A DNA stretch of 64,000 nucleotides from JABWCE01 sp964617955 (GTDB taxonomy: Bacteria; Bacteroidota; Bacteroidia; NS11-12g; UBA9320): contig CAZTXB010000009.1 of assembly GCA_964617955.1 (NCBI GenBank), positions 1-64,000 of the forward strand, in the 5' to 3' direction. The notes below the pieces were generated by a model that saw only the letters and a program-made list of their open reading frames with translations, was not told the origin of the DNA and searched no databases. This document shows, in pieces, positions 18,189 through 25,708 of this stretch. Position 1 is the stretch's first letter, and each line of letters starts with the position of its first letter. The position numbers and the translations under genes are program-made.

Positions 18189-18225
18189 AGGAATCAATGT
18201 TTAGACTTTGTAATGGGGACGAACA

Positions 18226-18711
18226 TCAGTTCATGATTTTTTCCCAATAACCTACATCAATCCATTGCTTAAATTTAAACCCCACTTCTTTAAAATGTGC
18301 AATTTTCTCAAATCCGAATTTTTCATGAAGCGCTATACTTCCTTCATTTGGCAAGGAAATTCCTCCTATAACGGCATGTATTTTGGTCGATTTCAAAGCT
18401 TCGAACAGTTGGGCATACAATTGAGAGCCAATACCCCTATTGGTGTATCCATTTTTAAGATATACGCTGCTCTCGACTGAGTAGCGGTACGAACAACGCG
18501 ATTTCCATTCAGAACAATAGGCATAGCCTACCACTTCGCCTTTATCAAGGTAAACAAACCAGAGGTATTTTTTTAAAACTTCTTCTATTCTAGATTTCAT
18601 GTCTCCCGGCTCAACCTCTTCTTCCTCAAAGGTTACAATGGTATGGAGGGCATAATAATTGTAAATTGTACAAATGGCCTCAGCGTCATCGGTATTTGCT
18701 AATCTTATCAT
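18226..18711 (-). CDS. arsN: GNAT acetyltransferase, PAT/ArsN-like
   Basis: The 161-residue GNAT enzyme follows the phosphinothricin/arsinothricin acetyltransferase pattern. It has IYNYYALHTIVTFEEEEV near 16-33, VVGYAYCSEWKSR near 60-72, YRYSVESSVYL, the acetyl-CoA loop NRGIGSQLY near 91-99, GGISLPNEGSIALHEKFGF and EVGFKFKQWIDV near the end. Enzymes of this group acetylate the amino group of glutamate-analogue toxins. Because it closes an ars operon (ATGA overlap with the aquaporin gene), ArsN-type detoxification of arsinothricin is the likeliest role. A generic phosphinothricin-type acetyltransferase remains possible. Confidence 0.8.
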   Translation of the reverse strand: MIRLANTDDAEAICTIYNYYALHTIVTFEEEEVEPGDMKSRIEEVLKKYLWFVYLDKGEVVGYAYCSEWKSRCSYRYSVESSVYLKNGYTNRGIGSQLYAQLFEALKSTKIHAVIGGISLPNEGSIALHEKFGFEKIAHFKEVGFKFKQWIDVGYWEKIMN

Positions 18712-19349
18712 TTGCTTTTCAAAAATTTAGAAATATAAACCGCAGTGAGGGCTCCGCTGGTCGGGGCTAAAATATAGATCCAAAGTTGTGCAATATGACC
18801 GGAAATGATGGCCGGTCCTATGGAACGCGCCGGGTTCATGCTGGCTCCACTTACCGGACCTCCAAACATGGCTTCCAACAAAACTACGCTCCCTATTGCC
18901 AGTCCGGCAAACATTCCCTGCTCCTTTGAGCCGCTCGAGACTTTAATAATAACCAGCATGAGCAGAAAGGTTAATATAAACTCAAGCCAAAAAGATTGCC
19001 AGACTCCTCCGCTGGGTGTCGTCGTCCCTAGACCTGTATTTTGAGGAAACATGACTTTGAGAATAACGCTTGCAAGCAAAGCTCCAAAAATTTGTGCTGA
19101 GATATAGGGCAAAAGGTTTTTTATTTCAAACTTTTTAGCTGCGGCAAATGCTATGCTTACAGCAGGGTTTAAATGGGCCCCTGAAATTTCTCCAAAGGCG
19201 TATATCATGGCCATCACAATCAATCCAAAGGTGATGGCTATGCCCACGTGGGTAATGACACCTCCCCTCTCCTCATTGATTACAATGGCAGCAGTACCGC
19301 AAAATACCAGGGCAAAAGTTCCAATAAACTCAGCTAAAACTTTTCTCAT
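18708..19349 (-). CDS. Aquaglyceroporin (MIP family), arsenite channel candidate
   Basis: I use the ATG at 19349 (213 residues), which overlaps the arsC stop as ATGA; an upstream start at 19376 is open but adds nine charged residues inside arsC. Six membrane segments and both pore motifs are present: NPA at 61-63 (GAHLNPAVS) and NPA at 172-174 (GASMNPARSIGP). In the ars operon of Sinorhizobium meliloti a MIP channel (AqpS) replaces the arsenite pump, letting arsenite made by ArsC flow out down its gradient. The same layout is seen here and no arsB or acr3 is present. A role as a general water or glycerol channel cannot be excluded. Confidence 0.88.
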   Translation of the reverse strand: MRKVLAEFIGTFALVFCGTAAIVINEERGGVITHVGIAITFGLIVMAMIYAFGEISGAHLNPAVSIAFAAAKKFEIKNLLPYISAQIFGALLASVILKVMFPQNTGLGTTTPSGGVWQSFWLEFILTFLLMLVIIKVSSGSKEQGMFAGLAIGSVVLLEAMFGGPVSGASMNPARSIGPAIISGHIAQLWIYILAPTSGALTAVYISKFLKSK

Positions 19350-19762
19350 AAATTTTCTTCTACAAATATTCTGCAATATTCCTTGATTTCTGCTCTAACT
19401 TTTAAAAAATCAGATTCCTTGTTACTCGGTGCAGATTTGGAAGGGTCGTGGAAGTTTTTATGAAACTTTTTTGATTGAGATGGAAACACAGGGCAATTTT
19501 CATAAGCGTTATCACAAACGGTAATCACACATTCAAAGTTTATATTTTCAAAATCTGAAATAAGATTGGATTGATGGCCGGAAATGTCTATTCCATCCAA
19601 TGCCATTACTCTGATAGCATCAGGATTCAGGCCATGGGCTTCGAGACCGGCGCTATAAATATTGGCTTTTCCATTTGCAAAATACCTTAGGTAGCCTTCA
19701 GCCATCTGGCTACGACAGCTGTTTCCGGTACATAACACAAGAATATTTCGAGACAAGGTCAT
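19346..19762 (-). CDS. arsC: Arsenate reductase, thioredoxin-coupled low-molecular-weight phosphatase type
   Basis: With the ATG at 19762 the product has 138 residues. This start overlaps the DUF6428 stop as ATGA; an upstream start at 19792 would lie inside that gene. The phosphatase P-loop C11-TGNSCR-17 binds arsenate, and the redox cysteines C83 and C90 (VCDNAYENCPVFP) with DPS at 107-109 complete the triple-cysteine relay of thioredoxin-linked ArsC. It reduces arsenate to arsenite in the cytoplasm. The gene is third in the ars operon and coupled to both neighbours. Confidence 0.94.
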   Translation of the reverse strand: MTLSRNILVLCTGNSCRSQMAEGYLRYFANGKANIYSAGLEAHGLNPDAIRVMALDGIDISGHQSNLISDFENINFECVITVCDNAYENCPVFPSQSKKFHKNFHDPSKSAPSNKESDFLKVRAEIKEYCRIFVEENL

Positions 19763-20229
19763 GAGCAGCACAGTTGGTTTGGTGAGCAACAAGAGGAATT
19801 GCCGAGCTCCGATAAATATTTTTTAGGTTTAAATTCCGGTATTCCGCAGGCTTCTTTAGCGAGACAATCGGTGTACGTGTTTTGTAAAATAAAATCCTGG
19901 TTATTAAAAACAACAGAATAGCGGCCAATGGTTTCGGTCTGATACTCTATTTCCAATTCCGGATCCTGTCCGTTTAAAATGGTATGAGAGGCATCCAAAA
20001 TGGATAATAATTTTTTCGGCGACAATCGGTGATCGATGTCGTTGGCTACCCATATTTGCAGGCTAGCCGTTGTAGTGGTTCTCACCGTGGATCCGCAATC
20101 GATAAAATGTTTGGATACCAGACCCACCTCGGTGATGTGAAAATGGGAGGGAACCAATTGTTGGTCAGGCAGGCGGAAAGTTAAGGAGTCGAGGCCGTTT
20201 AGAAATACGCGAAATTCTGAAAGTTTCAT
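19759..20229 (-). CDS. DUF6428-type ars operon protein with cysteine-rich tail
   Basis: The 156-residue protein matches a small family I recall as DUF6428, found between arsR and arsC in Bacteroidota. The body is beta-rich and conserved in style (LPDQQLVPSHFHITEVGLVSKHFIDCG). The C terminus carries two cysteine pairs, C147-C148 and C154-C155 (SSCCSPNQLCCS), plus C136 and C142 (approximate) upstream. Such clustered thiols could bind arsenite or another soft metal. It lies 8 bases after arsR and overlaps arsC. The molecular role has not been established to my knowledge. Confidence 0.8.
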   Translation of the reverse strand: MKLSEFRVFLNGLDSLTFRLPDQQLVPSHFHITEVGLVSKHFIDCGSTVRTTTTASLQIWVANDIDHRLSPKKLLSILDASHTILNGQDPELEIEYQTETIGRYSVVFNNQDFILQNTYTDCLAKEACGIPEFKPKKYLSELGNSSCCSPNQLCCS

Positions 20230-20237
20230 ATTTAAAA

Positions 20238-20603
20238 TTATTGTGAATGAGTTTTTTGAACTATATTTTTAAAGCAACAATTGTAATTTTTGAGTTCGTA
20301 AGACTGAAATAGACTGGCGATCAGACTTCTTAAATCGTACCAAACCTTATCATCTATGCAGTAACAAATGGCATTACCTTCAATACTGCCCTTGATGAGG
20401 CCTGCATTTTTCAGCTCCTTAAGATGCTGTGAAACCGTAGGCTGTGCAAGTGAAAGCTCATTAACGATGTCCCCACAAATACAAGCTTCGGTTTTTAAAA
20501 GATAATCGATAATGGCGATGCGCGCCGGATGTCCAAGCGCTTTCATAAGGGTGGCCATTCTGTTCTGTCTTTCGGTAAAATGCTCAGTTTTACTAGCTCC
20601 CAT
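20238..20603 (-). CDS. arsR: ArsR/SmtB-family metalloregulatory repressor
   Basis: I choose the ATG at 20603 (121 residues) over the upstream TTG at 20618, because that TTG lies inside the presumed operator palindrome. The winged-helix DNA reader is at about 45-72 (LSLAQPTVSQHLKELKNAGLI). The metalloid site is the ELCVCDL-type motif EACICGDIV with C41 and C43 on the recognition-domain helix. A further CYC (80-82) and a C-terminal NCC are present. It should repress the five-gene ars operon until arsenite or antimonite binds the cysteines. Confidence 0.92.
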   Translation of the reverse strand: MGASKTEHFTERQNRMATLMKALGHPARIAIIDYLLKTEACICGDIVNELSLAQPTVSQHLKELKNAGLIKGSIEGNAICYCIDDKVWYDLRSLIASLFQSYELKNYNCCFKNIVQKTHSQ

Positions 20604-20609
20604 ATAAGT

Positions 20610-20621
20610 ATATTGCAATAT
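20610..20621. promoter_or_regulatory. Candidate ArsR operator overlapping the ars -7 box
   Basis: ATATTGCAATAT is a perfect 12-base palindrome 7-18 bases upstream of the arsR ATG. On the minus strand it overlaps TAATATTG (20623-20616), a one-mismatch -7 box, so repressor bound here would block transcription. The assignment is from position and symmetry only. Confidence 0.55.
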
Positions 20622-20671
20622 TACGATAATAAAATTAATATTTTTTACTTTTTTTTTGTTTTATTTGAAAC

Positions 20672-22105
20672 ATGATTAACCGTTTGTTGTATATAGCACT
20701 TGTTATACTGATTTTAAGCCCTTTTGCAAATGCACAATCATTTATAAAAAAGGAATATGCGGTAAAGGTTCAAAAGAATTTAATATATGGGGTGGCCTCT
20801 AATTTTTTAGGGAATACCGATACCCTAAAACTCGATTTATATAAACCTTTGGGTTGTTCGCTCATCAATCGGCCGATTTTAGTTCTTATTCATGGAGGCG
20901 CATGGCTGGGGGGCGATAAATTGGACGCATCCCTGGTGCAGGTAGCCAATGAATTTGCACAAAGAGGCTACATCACGGCTTCTGTAAATTATCGCTTGGG
21001 AATGCACAGCGGAAATTGGGCCGCAAATGCTTTTCCGAAAAATCTCAATGCAGGGTTTCATGCCGCCTACATTGCGGATTCGGCAGAAGCATATCGGGCT
21101 CTGTTCAGGGCTATACAGGATATAAAAGGGGCCATTAGGTTTATGAAGCAAAGGCATATTCAAGACTCTTCTTGTCATGACTTGCTAATTGTTGGCGGCG
21201 AGAGTGCAGGAGGATTTAACGCATTGTCAGCGGTATTTCTCGACCGAACTGAAGAAAAGCCTGCGTCGTGTTACGAAATATCTGATGTCTCTGCGCCTCA
21301 GACTAGCTTGTTAGACAATTACCCGAATTCAAAAGTATCAAGCCAACAATTGAAACGACCCGATTTGGGATCTGTAGAAGGTTACTCCAGTGTCAATGGA
21401 TACAATGCTAAAGCAGCTGGGGTTTTTAACTTGTTTGGAGGCTTACATGCCGAGAGCATCTCAAAAAATTGGATTCACAATCAAACCGACATACCCATTT
21501 ATCTCACCCATCAGAAATGTGACGGCATAGTGCCCTGTGAAGCAGCCAAATGTTTATCACCTCTCTCTACCCATTGTAACTTAGGATATACGCCCTTTCA
21601 TACTTATTGGCCTTTATGCTATGGCAGTTGTGCATTGCACACCTATTTTAAAGCCGGAAGCAAGGTGACCCATCTCAAAACGGAACTTTTTAATTGCGAC
21701 CCCATTCTTTTCCCTCTCACCGATTGCATTCGCTTCGCAAACAATGGCAGTTACCACTATACGGTAAATGTACCTGTGAGGGTAGATACGATGGCTTTGT
21801 ATTTTTACAATACCATTTATAAAAATTTTAAAAATTGCTCAAGCACGGGATATTTTAATTCGGAAAATGAAATTCAACTTGAGGTGTTTCCAAATCCAAA
21901 CAGAGGTCACCTCAACTTCCAATTGCCTCATGACATAGCCTGTGAAAGCATAGCCATCTATACTATTTCCGGGGCTCAGGTTCCATTTGATTTCATCAAC
22001 AAGAATCAAATTCAGTTACCTGAATTTATGGCCGACCAATTGCTCATACTCGTCATAAAAAGTCACAATAAAATCTATTTAAAAAAGGTTGATTATAAAA
22101 AATAA
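20672..22105 (+). CDS. Secreted alpha/beta hydrolase (esterase-like) with T9SS sorting domain
   Basis: The 477-residue product has a signal peptide (ending FANA-Q). It has a carboxylesterase/BD-FAE-type alpha/beta hydrolase core with HGGAW at 74-78 (oxyanion hole) and G-E-S-A-G at 176-180 (nucleophile Ser178), and a type A T9SS C-terminal domain from about residue 405 (LEVFPNPNRGHLNFQ ... YLKKVDYKK). Many cysteines in the region 270-370 suggest disulfides, as expected for an extracellular enzyme. It probably hydrolyses an ester outside the cell. It is divergent from arsR with 68 bases between starts, but unrelated to arsenic as far as can be seen. Confidence 0.88.
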   Translation: MINRLLYIALVILILSPFANAQSFIKKEYAVKVQKNLIYGVASNFLGNTDTLKLDLYKPLGCSLINRPILVLIHGGAWLGGDKLDASLVQVANEFAQRGYITASVNYRLGMHSGNWAANAFPKNLNAGFHAAYIADSAEAYRALFRAIQDIKGAIRFMKQRHIQDSSCHDLLIVGGESAGGFNALSAVFLDRTEEKPASCYEISDVSAPQTSLLDNYPNSKVSSQQLKRPDLGSVEGYSSVNGYNAKAAGVFNLFGGLHAESISKNWIHNQTDIPIYLTHQKCDGIVPCEAAKCLSPLSTHCNLGYTPFHTYWPLCYGSCALHTYFKAGSKVTHLKTELFNCDPILFPLTDCIRFANNGSYHYTVNVPVRVDTMALYFYNTIYKNFKNCSSTGYFNSENEIQLEVFPNPNRGHLNFQLPHDIACESIAIYTISGAQVPFDFINKNQIQLPEFMADQLLILVIKSHNKIYLKKVDYKK

Positions 22106-22149
22106 GTCTGATATTAAATCTATTTCTCATTTCGGTGGAGTGATCAATC

Positions 22150-22157
22150 TATTTTTG
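22150..22157 (+). promoter_or_regulatory. Candidate -7 box (TATTTTTG) for the S1-domain gene
   Basis: An exact TAnnTTTG box 26 bases before the ATG at 22184; the -33 side is weak. Confidence 0.45.
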
Positions 22158-22183
22158 CAGGCCTTAACAAAGGAAGCTTCATT

Positions 22184-23020
22184 ATGGAAATATTAAAAAT
22201 TGGCCAATCCAATACCTTAAAGGTTATTAAGGAACTCGACTTCGGAATTTACCTCGACGGTATGAATGAAGGTGAAATATTGATGCCAAGGCAATATATC
22301 CCGCCAGGCACTAAACCGGGCGATGAAATTGAATGCTTTATTTATTTCGATTCGGAAGACCGCATTATTGCAACCACGCTCACCCCTTTGACCAAGGTAA
22401 ATGAATTTGCATACCTTAAAGTGGCAGCAGTCAATCCTACCGGGGCATTTTTGGACTGGGGGCTTCCAAAAGATATCCTTGTCCCTTTCAGAGAGCAAAA
22501 AGCCGATATGGGGGAGGGTAGAAAATATGTAGTCTATATTTATTATGACGAGCCCTCGAAAAGAATTGCCGCCACTGCTAAAATTGAAAAGTTTTTAAAT
22601 CTGGAAGAAGCACAGTATGAAGTTGGCGAAGCCGTTTCCCTCTTAATTTTTCAAAAAACGGATATTGGTTTCAAGGCCATAGTAAACCAGGCTCATTTAG
22701 GTGTGGTGCACCACAGCGATGTATTCATGAACGTAGATGTAGGAAAGGAGCTTGTCGGATATATTAAGCAGGTTAAAGAAGATGGTAAAATCGACCTGCT
22801 TTTGCAAAAACCAGGTTACGAAACCATCGATTCCTTATCAACCGTACTGCTTGATAAAATTAAATTAAAAGGAGGTTTTTTAGACCTCAACGACAAGAGC
22901 AGTCCTGAACAAATTTATCACCAACTCGGTATGAGCAAGAAGGCGTTTAAAAAGGCAGTTGGTGCCTTATATAAAAGTCGGCTTGTTGTGATTGAACCCA
23001 AAGGAATACGCCTTATTTAA
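22184..23020 (+). CDS. CvfB-like S1 RNA-binding protein
   Basis: The 278-residue protein matches the CvfB/YitL family: an N-terminal S1-like segment (MEILKIGQSNTLKVIKELDFGIYL), two further S1-type OB folds (AYLKVAAVNPTGAFLDWGLPKDILVPF near 73-100, and VVHHSDVFMNVDVGKELVGYIKQVKEDGKIDLLLQ near 175-210), and a C-terminal winged helix (IYHQLGMSKKAFKKAVGALYKSRLV). Family members bind RNA and influence gene expression; the exact target is unknown. It is a single gene with its own promoter box. Confidence 0.9.
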   Translation: MEILKIGQSNTLKVIKELDFGIYLDGMNEGEILMPRQYIPPGTKPGDEIECFIYFDSEDRIIATTLTPLTKVNEFAYLKVAAVNPTGAFLDWGLPKDILVPFREQKADMGEGRKYVVYIYYDEPSKRIAATAKIEKFLNLEEAQYEVGEAVSLLIFQKTDIGFKAIVNQAHLGVVHHSDVFMNVDVGKELVGYIKQVKEDGKIDLLLQKPGYETIDSLSTVLLDKIKLKGGFLDLNDKSSPEQIYHQLGMSKKAFKKAVGALYKSRLVVIEPKGIRLI

Positions 23021-23096
23021 ATTTAATATTAATTTTGGTCTGGCACTTTTTTTTCCGAATTAATGATTTATAATTGCATACCAATAAAATAAAAAA

Positions 23097-23513
23097 ATGA
23101 AAAAACTATTAATCACTTTCGCTTGTGTGGCTGGTTTGGCTTTAAGCCAATTCGCCAACGCAAATCCGTACACTCTAGACGAGGTTGCTTTAGAGCAAAC
23201 TTTTGCTTCTGCTGATGAGGTAGCTCTAAACAACAGCACTCCCGAGAACCTTACAGGACTAACAAACACCAACATGGCACCGACAGAAGTGACCATGGGT
23301 GGGTTCATGCTTCGACTCATTTTTTGCGGTGGTTTCGCCGTACACAGATCTTACACCGGAACTAAAGGATTGTTTTGGAAATATTTCTGTGCCTTAGGTA
23401 TTCCTTCTACTGGCGATTTCTGCTTCAGTATTTTCCATTGGAAGAATGCCCTTGATAACTACAACGGAAACCCAAACTGGATCTGCTGGACCAAAAAAGG
23501 AAGACAGATTTAA
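23097..23513 (+). CDS. Secreted TM2-like small membrane protein, copy 1
   Basis: The 138-residue protein has a signal peptide (ending FANA-N), a short acidic linker with YTLDEVALEQTFASADEVAL, and a TM2-like hydrophobic hairpin (LIFCGGFAVHRSYTGTKGLFWKYFC ... GDFCFSIF) where GGFxxHR-Y-G is the TM2 mark. The C terminus is WICWTKKGRQI. It is followed by a strong terminator. A second gene of the same layout lies 80 bases downstream. TM2 proteins have no agreed bacterial function, and I do not assign one. Confidence 0.75.
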   Translation: MKKLLITFACVAGLALSQFANANPYTLDEVALEQTFASADEVALNNSTPENLTGLTNTNMAPTEVTMGGFMLRLIFCGGFAVHRSYTGTKGLFWKYFCALGIPSTGDFCFSIFHWKNALDNYNGNPNWICWTKKGRQI

Positions 23514-23534
23514 AAATTAATTATATTAAAAAAA

Positions 23535-23568
23535 AGCCGTTTCAAACTTTTGAAACGGCTTTTTTGTT
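23535..23568 (+). terminator. Rho-independent terminator
   Basis: AGCCGTTTCA (23535-23544) and TGAAACGGCT (23551-23560) form a perfect 10-pair stem with a 6-base loop, followed by TTTTTGTTTT. An A run on the upstream side would also let it act on the other strand. It separates the two TM2-like genes. Confidence 0.88.
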
Positions 23569-23593
23569 TTATTTTTTTTCATAAGTTCGTTGC

Positions 23594-24034
23594 ATGAATT
23601 TAAAGGTACTTATCTCGTTCGCTCTTATACTGTTTGCTGTGTCTTCAAAGGCCCTTAGCCCCTCCGATAAATACAAGCTTGATGAGGCGTCTATCGATTG
23701 CCTTATGGCTGAATCGGAGGAGATAGCGCCTACCGATGAACTCCTTTTAACAGGGGCCATGGAGACCGGTAAAAAAAATCAGGGGTTCAATTCGAAACAA
23801 CAAACGGCAGCCATTTTAGCCACTATCATGATATTCACCGGCATTGGTGAATTGATTCCGTTCCATCGCTTTGTATTGGGTGCCAATGGTGCTGAAGTCA
23901 AAATTTTCTTCGCCTATTTTTGTACAGCCAGCGGTTGTGGTGTAGGTTTGGTGTTGGATGCTATTTTTTTACTCATGAACATGGATGATAACAACTATGA
24001 AAACAACGACCAGATCATCATGTGGCGAGAATAA
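23594..24034 (+). CDS. Secreted TM2-like small membrane protein, copy 2
   Basis: The 146-residue protein has the same layout as its neighbour: a signal peptide (ending SSKA-L), an acidic stretch YKLDEASIDCLMAESEEIAPTDEL, then a TM2-like hairpin (FTGIGELIPFHRFVLGANGAEVKIFFAYFCTASGCGVGLVLDAIFLLM) and an acidic tail (DDNNYENNDQ). The pattern Y-x-LDE followed by acidic residues shared with copy 1 supports an ancient duplication. It ends 2 bases from the convergent gene at 24037. Function unknown. Confidence 0.75.
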   Translation: MNLKVLISFALILFAVSSKALSPSDKYKLDEASIDCLMAESEEIAPTDELLLTGAMETGKKNQGFNSKQQTAAILATIMIFTGIGELIPFHRFVLGANGAEVKIFFAYFCTASGCGVGLVLDAIFLLMNMDDNNYENNDQIIMWRE

Positions 24035-24036
24035 AT

Positions 24037-24912
24037 CTACATTTCCCCTACAATCAAACCCTTCAGTTTGGCATTGTACTTTTGGCTCAATTCATAATTT
24101 TTCTTATTAGTCAAAAATTCAGCTCTACCTATACCCCCTTGATAAAACCTGTAAAAGGTTGAATAACCTACAAGTAAGGAAGTGATGTAATAGCGCTGCC
24201 ATAAGGCAACGCCTGTAAAGCCCAAACATGCAACCTGGGCAACTGCACTGCCTAAACCCTCCACAAAATAACCGGCATATACCTGACCCATTCCCGGTAA
24301 CACACTTGACAATATACTTGCCTTTTTGGGACTTTTGAGTTTGGGCCTGTTTTTAGGGGTATACAATTCTGTGAGGCGGCAACTTGCCATCGAATCGGCT
24401 AATCCCATGACTTTATATCTTGTCATAATTCTATCTGCCTCCTCCCATTTTTGAAGCTCGTTTAAAGTTAAGGCCAGCAATGGCAATGCCTTTGCCGTTA
24501 GATTGCTGTCGGGCAGGAAATAGATCATTTGAGTTAAGTAGGACTCTGCTTCGGTAAAATGTTTGGATAGGTATGCGTTTAACGACATCTGATATCTCAC
24601 CTGAAAAGAGAAACTGTCTTCCAAACGGCTTAAATCAATGCGAGATAAACACAATTCAGCCCGCTCGAATTTTGACAAACTTTTAAGTTTTTCGGCCTTT
24701 TTATACAAGGCCATATGTTTTACTTTCTCGTCATTTTCAGTGTAATAAACCCTTTCGTAGGCGACAAAAGCTTCATCAACCAGTCCCTGATTAAAAAGAC
24801 TGTCGGCCGCTAAAATGGAAGTATTTTGCGCTTTAGTTGCTAAAAACCCTGCCAAGAGGGATATGCATGTCAAGCTTAACCTTTCGCTCAATCTCTTTGA
24901 AAAAACTTTCAT
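24037..24912 (-). CDS. Membrane protein with helical repeats and PGMG hairpin, paralogue A
   Basis: The 291-residue product has a signal peptide (ending ATKA-Q). A TPR-like helical region occupies about 35-180 (FNQGLVDEAFVAYERVYY, EAESYLTQMIYFLPDSNLTAKALPLLALTLNELQKWEEADRIM), and a C-terminal hydrophobic block begins SSVLPGMGQVYAGYFVEGLGSAV. The PGMG-Y-GY signature resembles DUF5683/TM2-type hairpins. It shares this plan with the gene just upstream and overlaps it by 80 bases, an unusually long overlap. It is the last gene of a cluster with a LolA-like protein and YidD. Function unknown. Confidence 0.75.
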   Translation of the reverse strand: MKVFSKRLSERLSLTCISLLAGFLATKAQNTSILAADSLFNQGLVDEAFVAYERVYYTENDEKVKHMALYKKAEKLKSLSKFERAELCLSRIDLSRLEDSFSFQVRYQMSLNAYLSKHFTEAESYLTQMIYFLPDSNLTAKALPLLALTLNELQKWEEADRIMTRYKVMGLADSMASCRLTELYTPKNRPKLKSPKKASILSSVLPGMGQVYAGYFVEGLGSAVAQVACLGFTGVALWQRYYITSLLVGYSTFYRFYQGGIGRAEFLTNKKNYELSQKYNAKLKGLIVGEM

Positions 24913-25708
24913 TTCTTTTTTTTACACTGTGTACACTTCCCCATATGTTTCCAATATAAAAAATGGAAAATAAGGTTGATGTTGAAATAAACTGGAAACT
25001 TTTTGGCCCCGCCCTCAAGTAGCTTTCGGTAGAAATGGCCGCAAGGGAAAGAACGGTGAGAAAAGCAGTCGTGCCTTCTCCTTTATACCCTGTATAAAAC
25101 TTTCCCATTCCCGGCACAATGGCCGAGAGGCCGCCGGCTAACCATGGCGATTTGGTTTTAAAGTTTTTAATGTTCTCATAGTACTTTTTTAAGGAAACTT
25201 CCTCATTGGCAATTGGGAAATAGGAACCTGTAAACTGATCGGCCAATAAGCCAAAATTTATATAATCTCTTTGAAGGAGATAAAAGGATGCTTTTTCAAA
25301 ATGCTTAAGTTTTAAAAGATTTTCTACTGTATCCACTTCAAGAGAGTCTAAAAGAGTTTGAGCTTTGCTGTACCCTCCCGTATAAGCTGTATTAAAGGCA
25401 TGGTAAAATTGGCTCTTGTAGTAATAAGGACTACTTTTCCCGACAGCCTTTAAATAAGAAGATGAAGTGTCGAGAATTTTTTGCTGGTAGTAAATCCAAC
25501 CCAGGTAATAATTTAGGGTATCATCCTGTGTACTTCTAAGGAACAAGGATTTGTGCAGGCCGGTTAATACCACCTTCGCATCATCGTATTGGTAATTGTC
25601 GATGAGATGACTCGAGAATTTAATTTCCTGATGAAAGGTGTTGGATGGCTGTGCAATTAATACCCCATGGTACACAATGGCAATAATGACGATTCCTCTC
25701 AAACTCAA
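24833..25708 (-). CDS. Membrane protein with helical repeats and PGMG hairpin, paralogue B
   Basis: The 291-residue protein has a signal peptide (ending LIA-Q), a helical-repeat region (LIDNYQYDDAKVVLTGLHKSLF, DTLNYYLGWIYYQQKILDTSSSYLKAVG) and the hydrophobic block LSAIVPGMGKFYTGYKGEGTTAFLTVLSLAAIS. The last matches paralogue A in the order S-x-x-PGMG-x-Y-x-GY-x-x-EG. It starts 4 bases inside the YidD-like gene (ATGA) and runs 80 bases into paralogue A. The pair probably acts at the inner membrane or in the periplasm together with the two upstream products. No function is established. Confidence 0.75.
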   Translation of the reverse strand: MSLRGIVIIAIVYHGVLIAQPSNTFHQEIKFSSHLIDNYQYDDAKVVLTGLHKSLFLRSTQDDTLNYYLGWIYYQQKILDTSSSYLKAVGKSSPYYYKSQFYHAFNTAYTGGYSKAQTLLDSLEVDTVENLLKLKHFEKASFYLLQRDYINFGLLADQFTGSYFPIANEEVSLKKYYENIKNFKTKSPWLAGGLSAIVPGMGKFYTGYKGEGTTAFLTVLSLAAISTESYLRAGPKSFQFISTSTLFSIFYIGNIWGSVHSVKKRNESFFKEIERKVKLDMHIPLGRVFSN

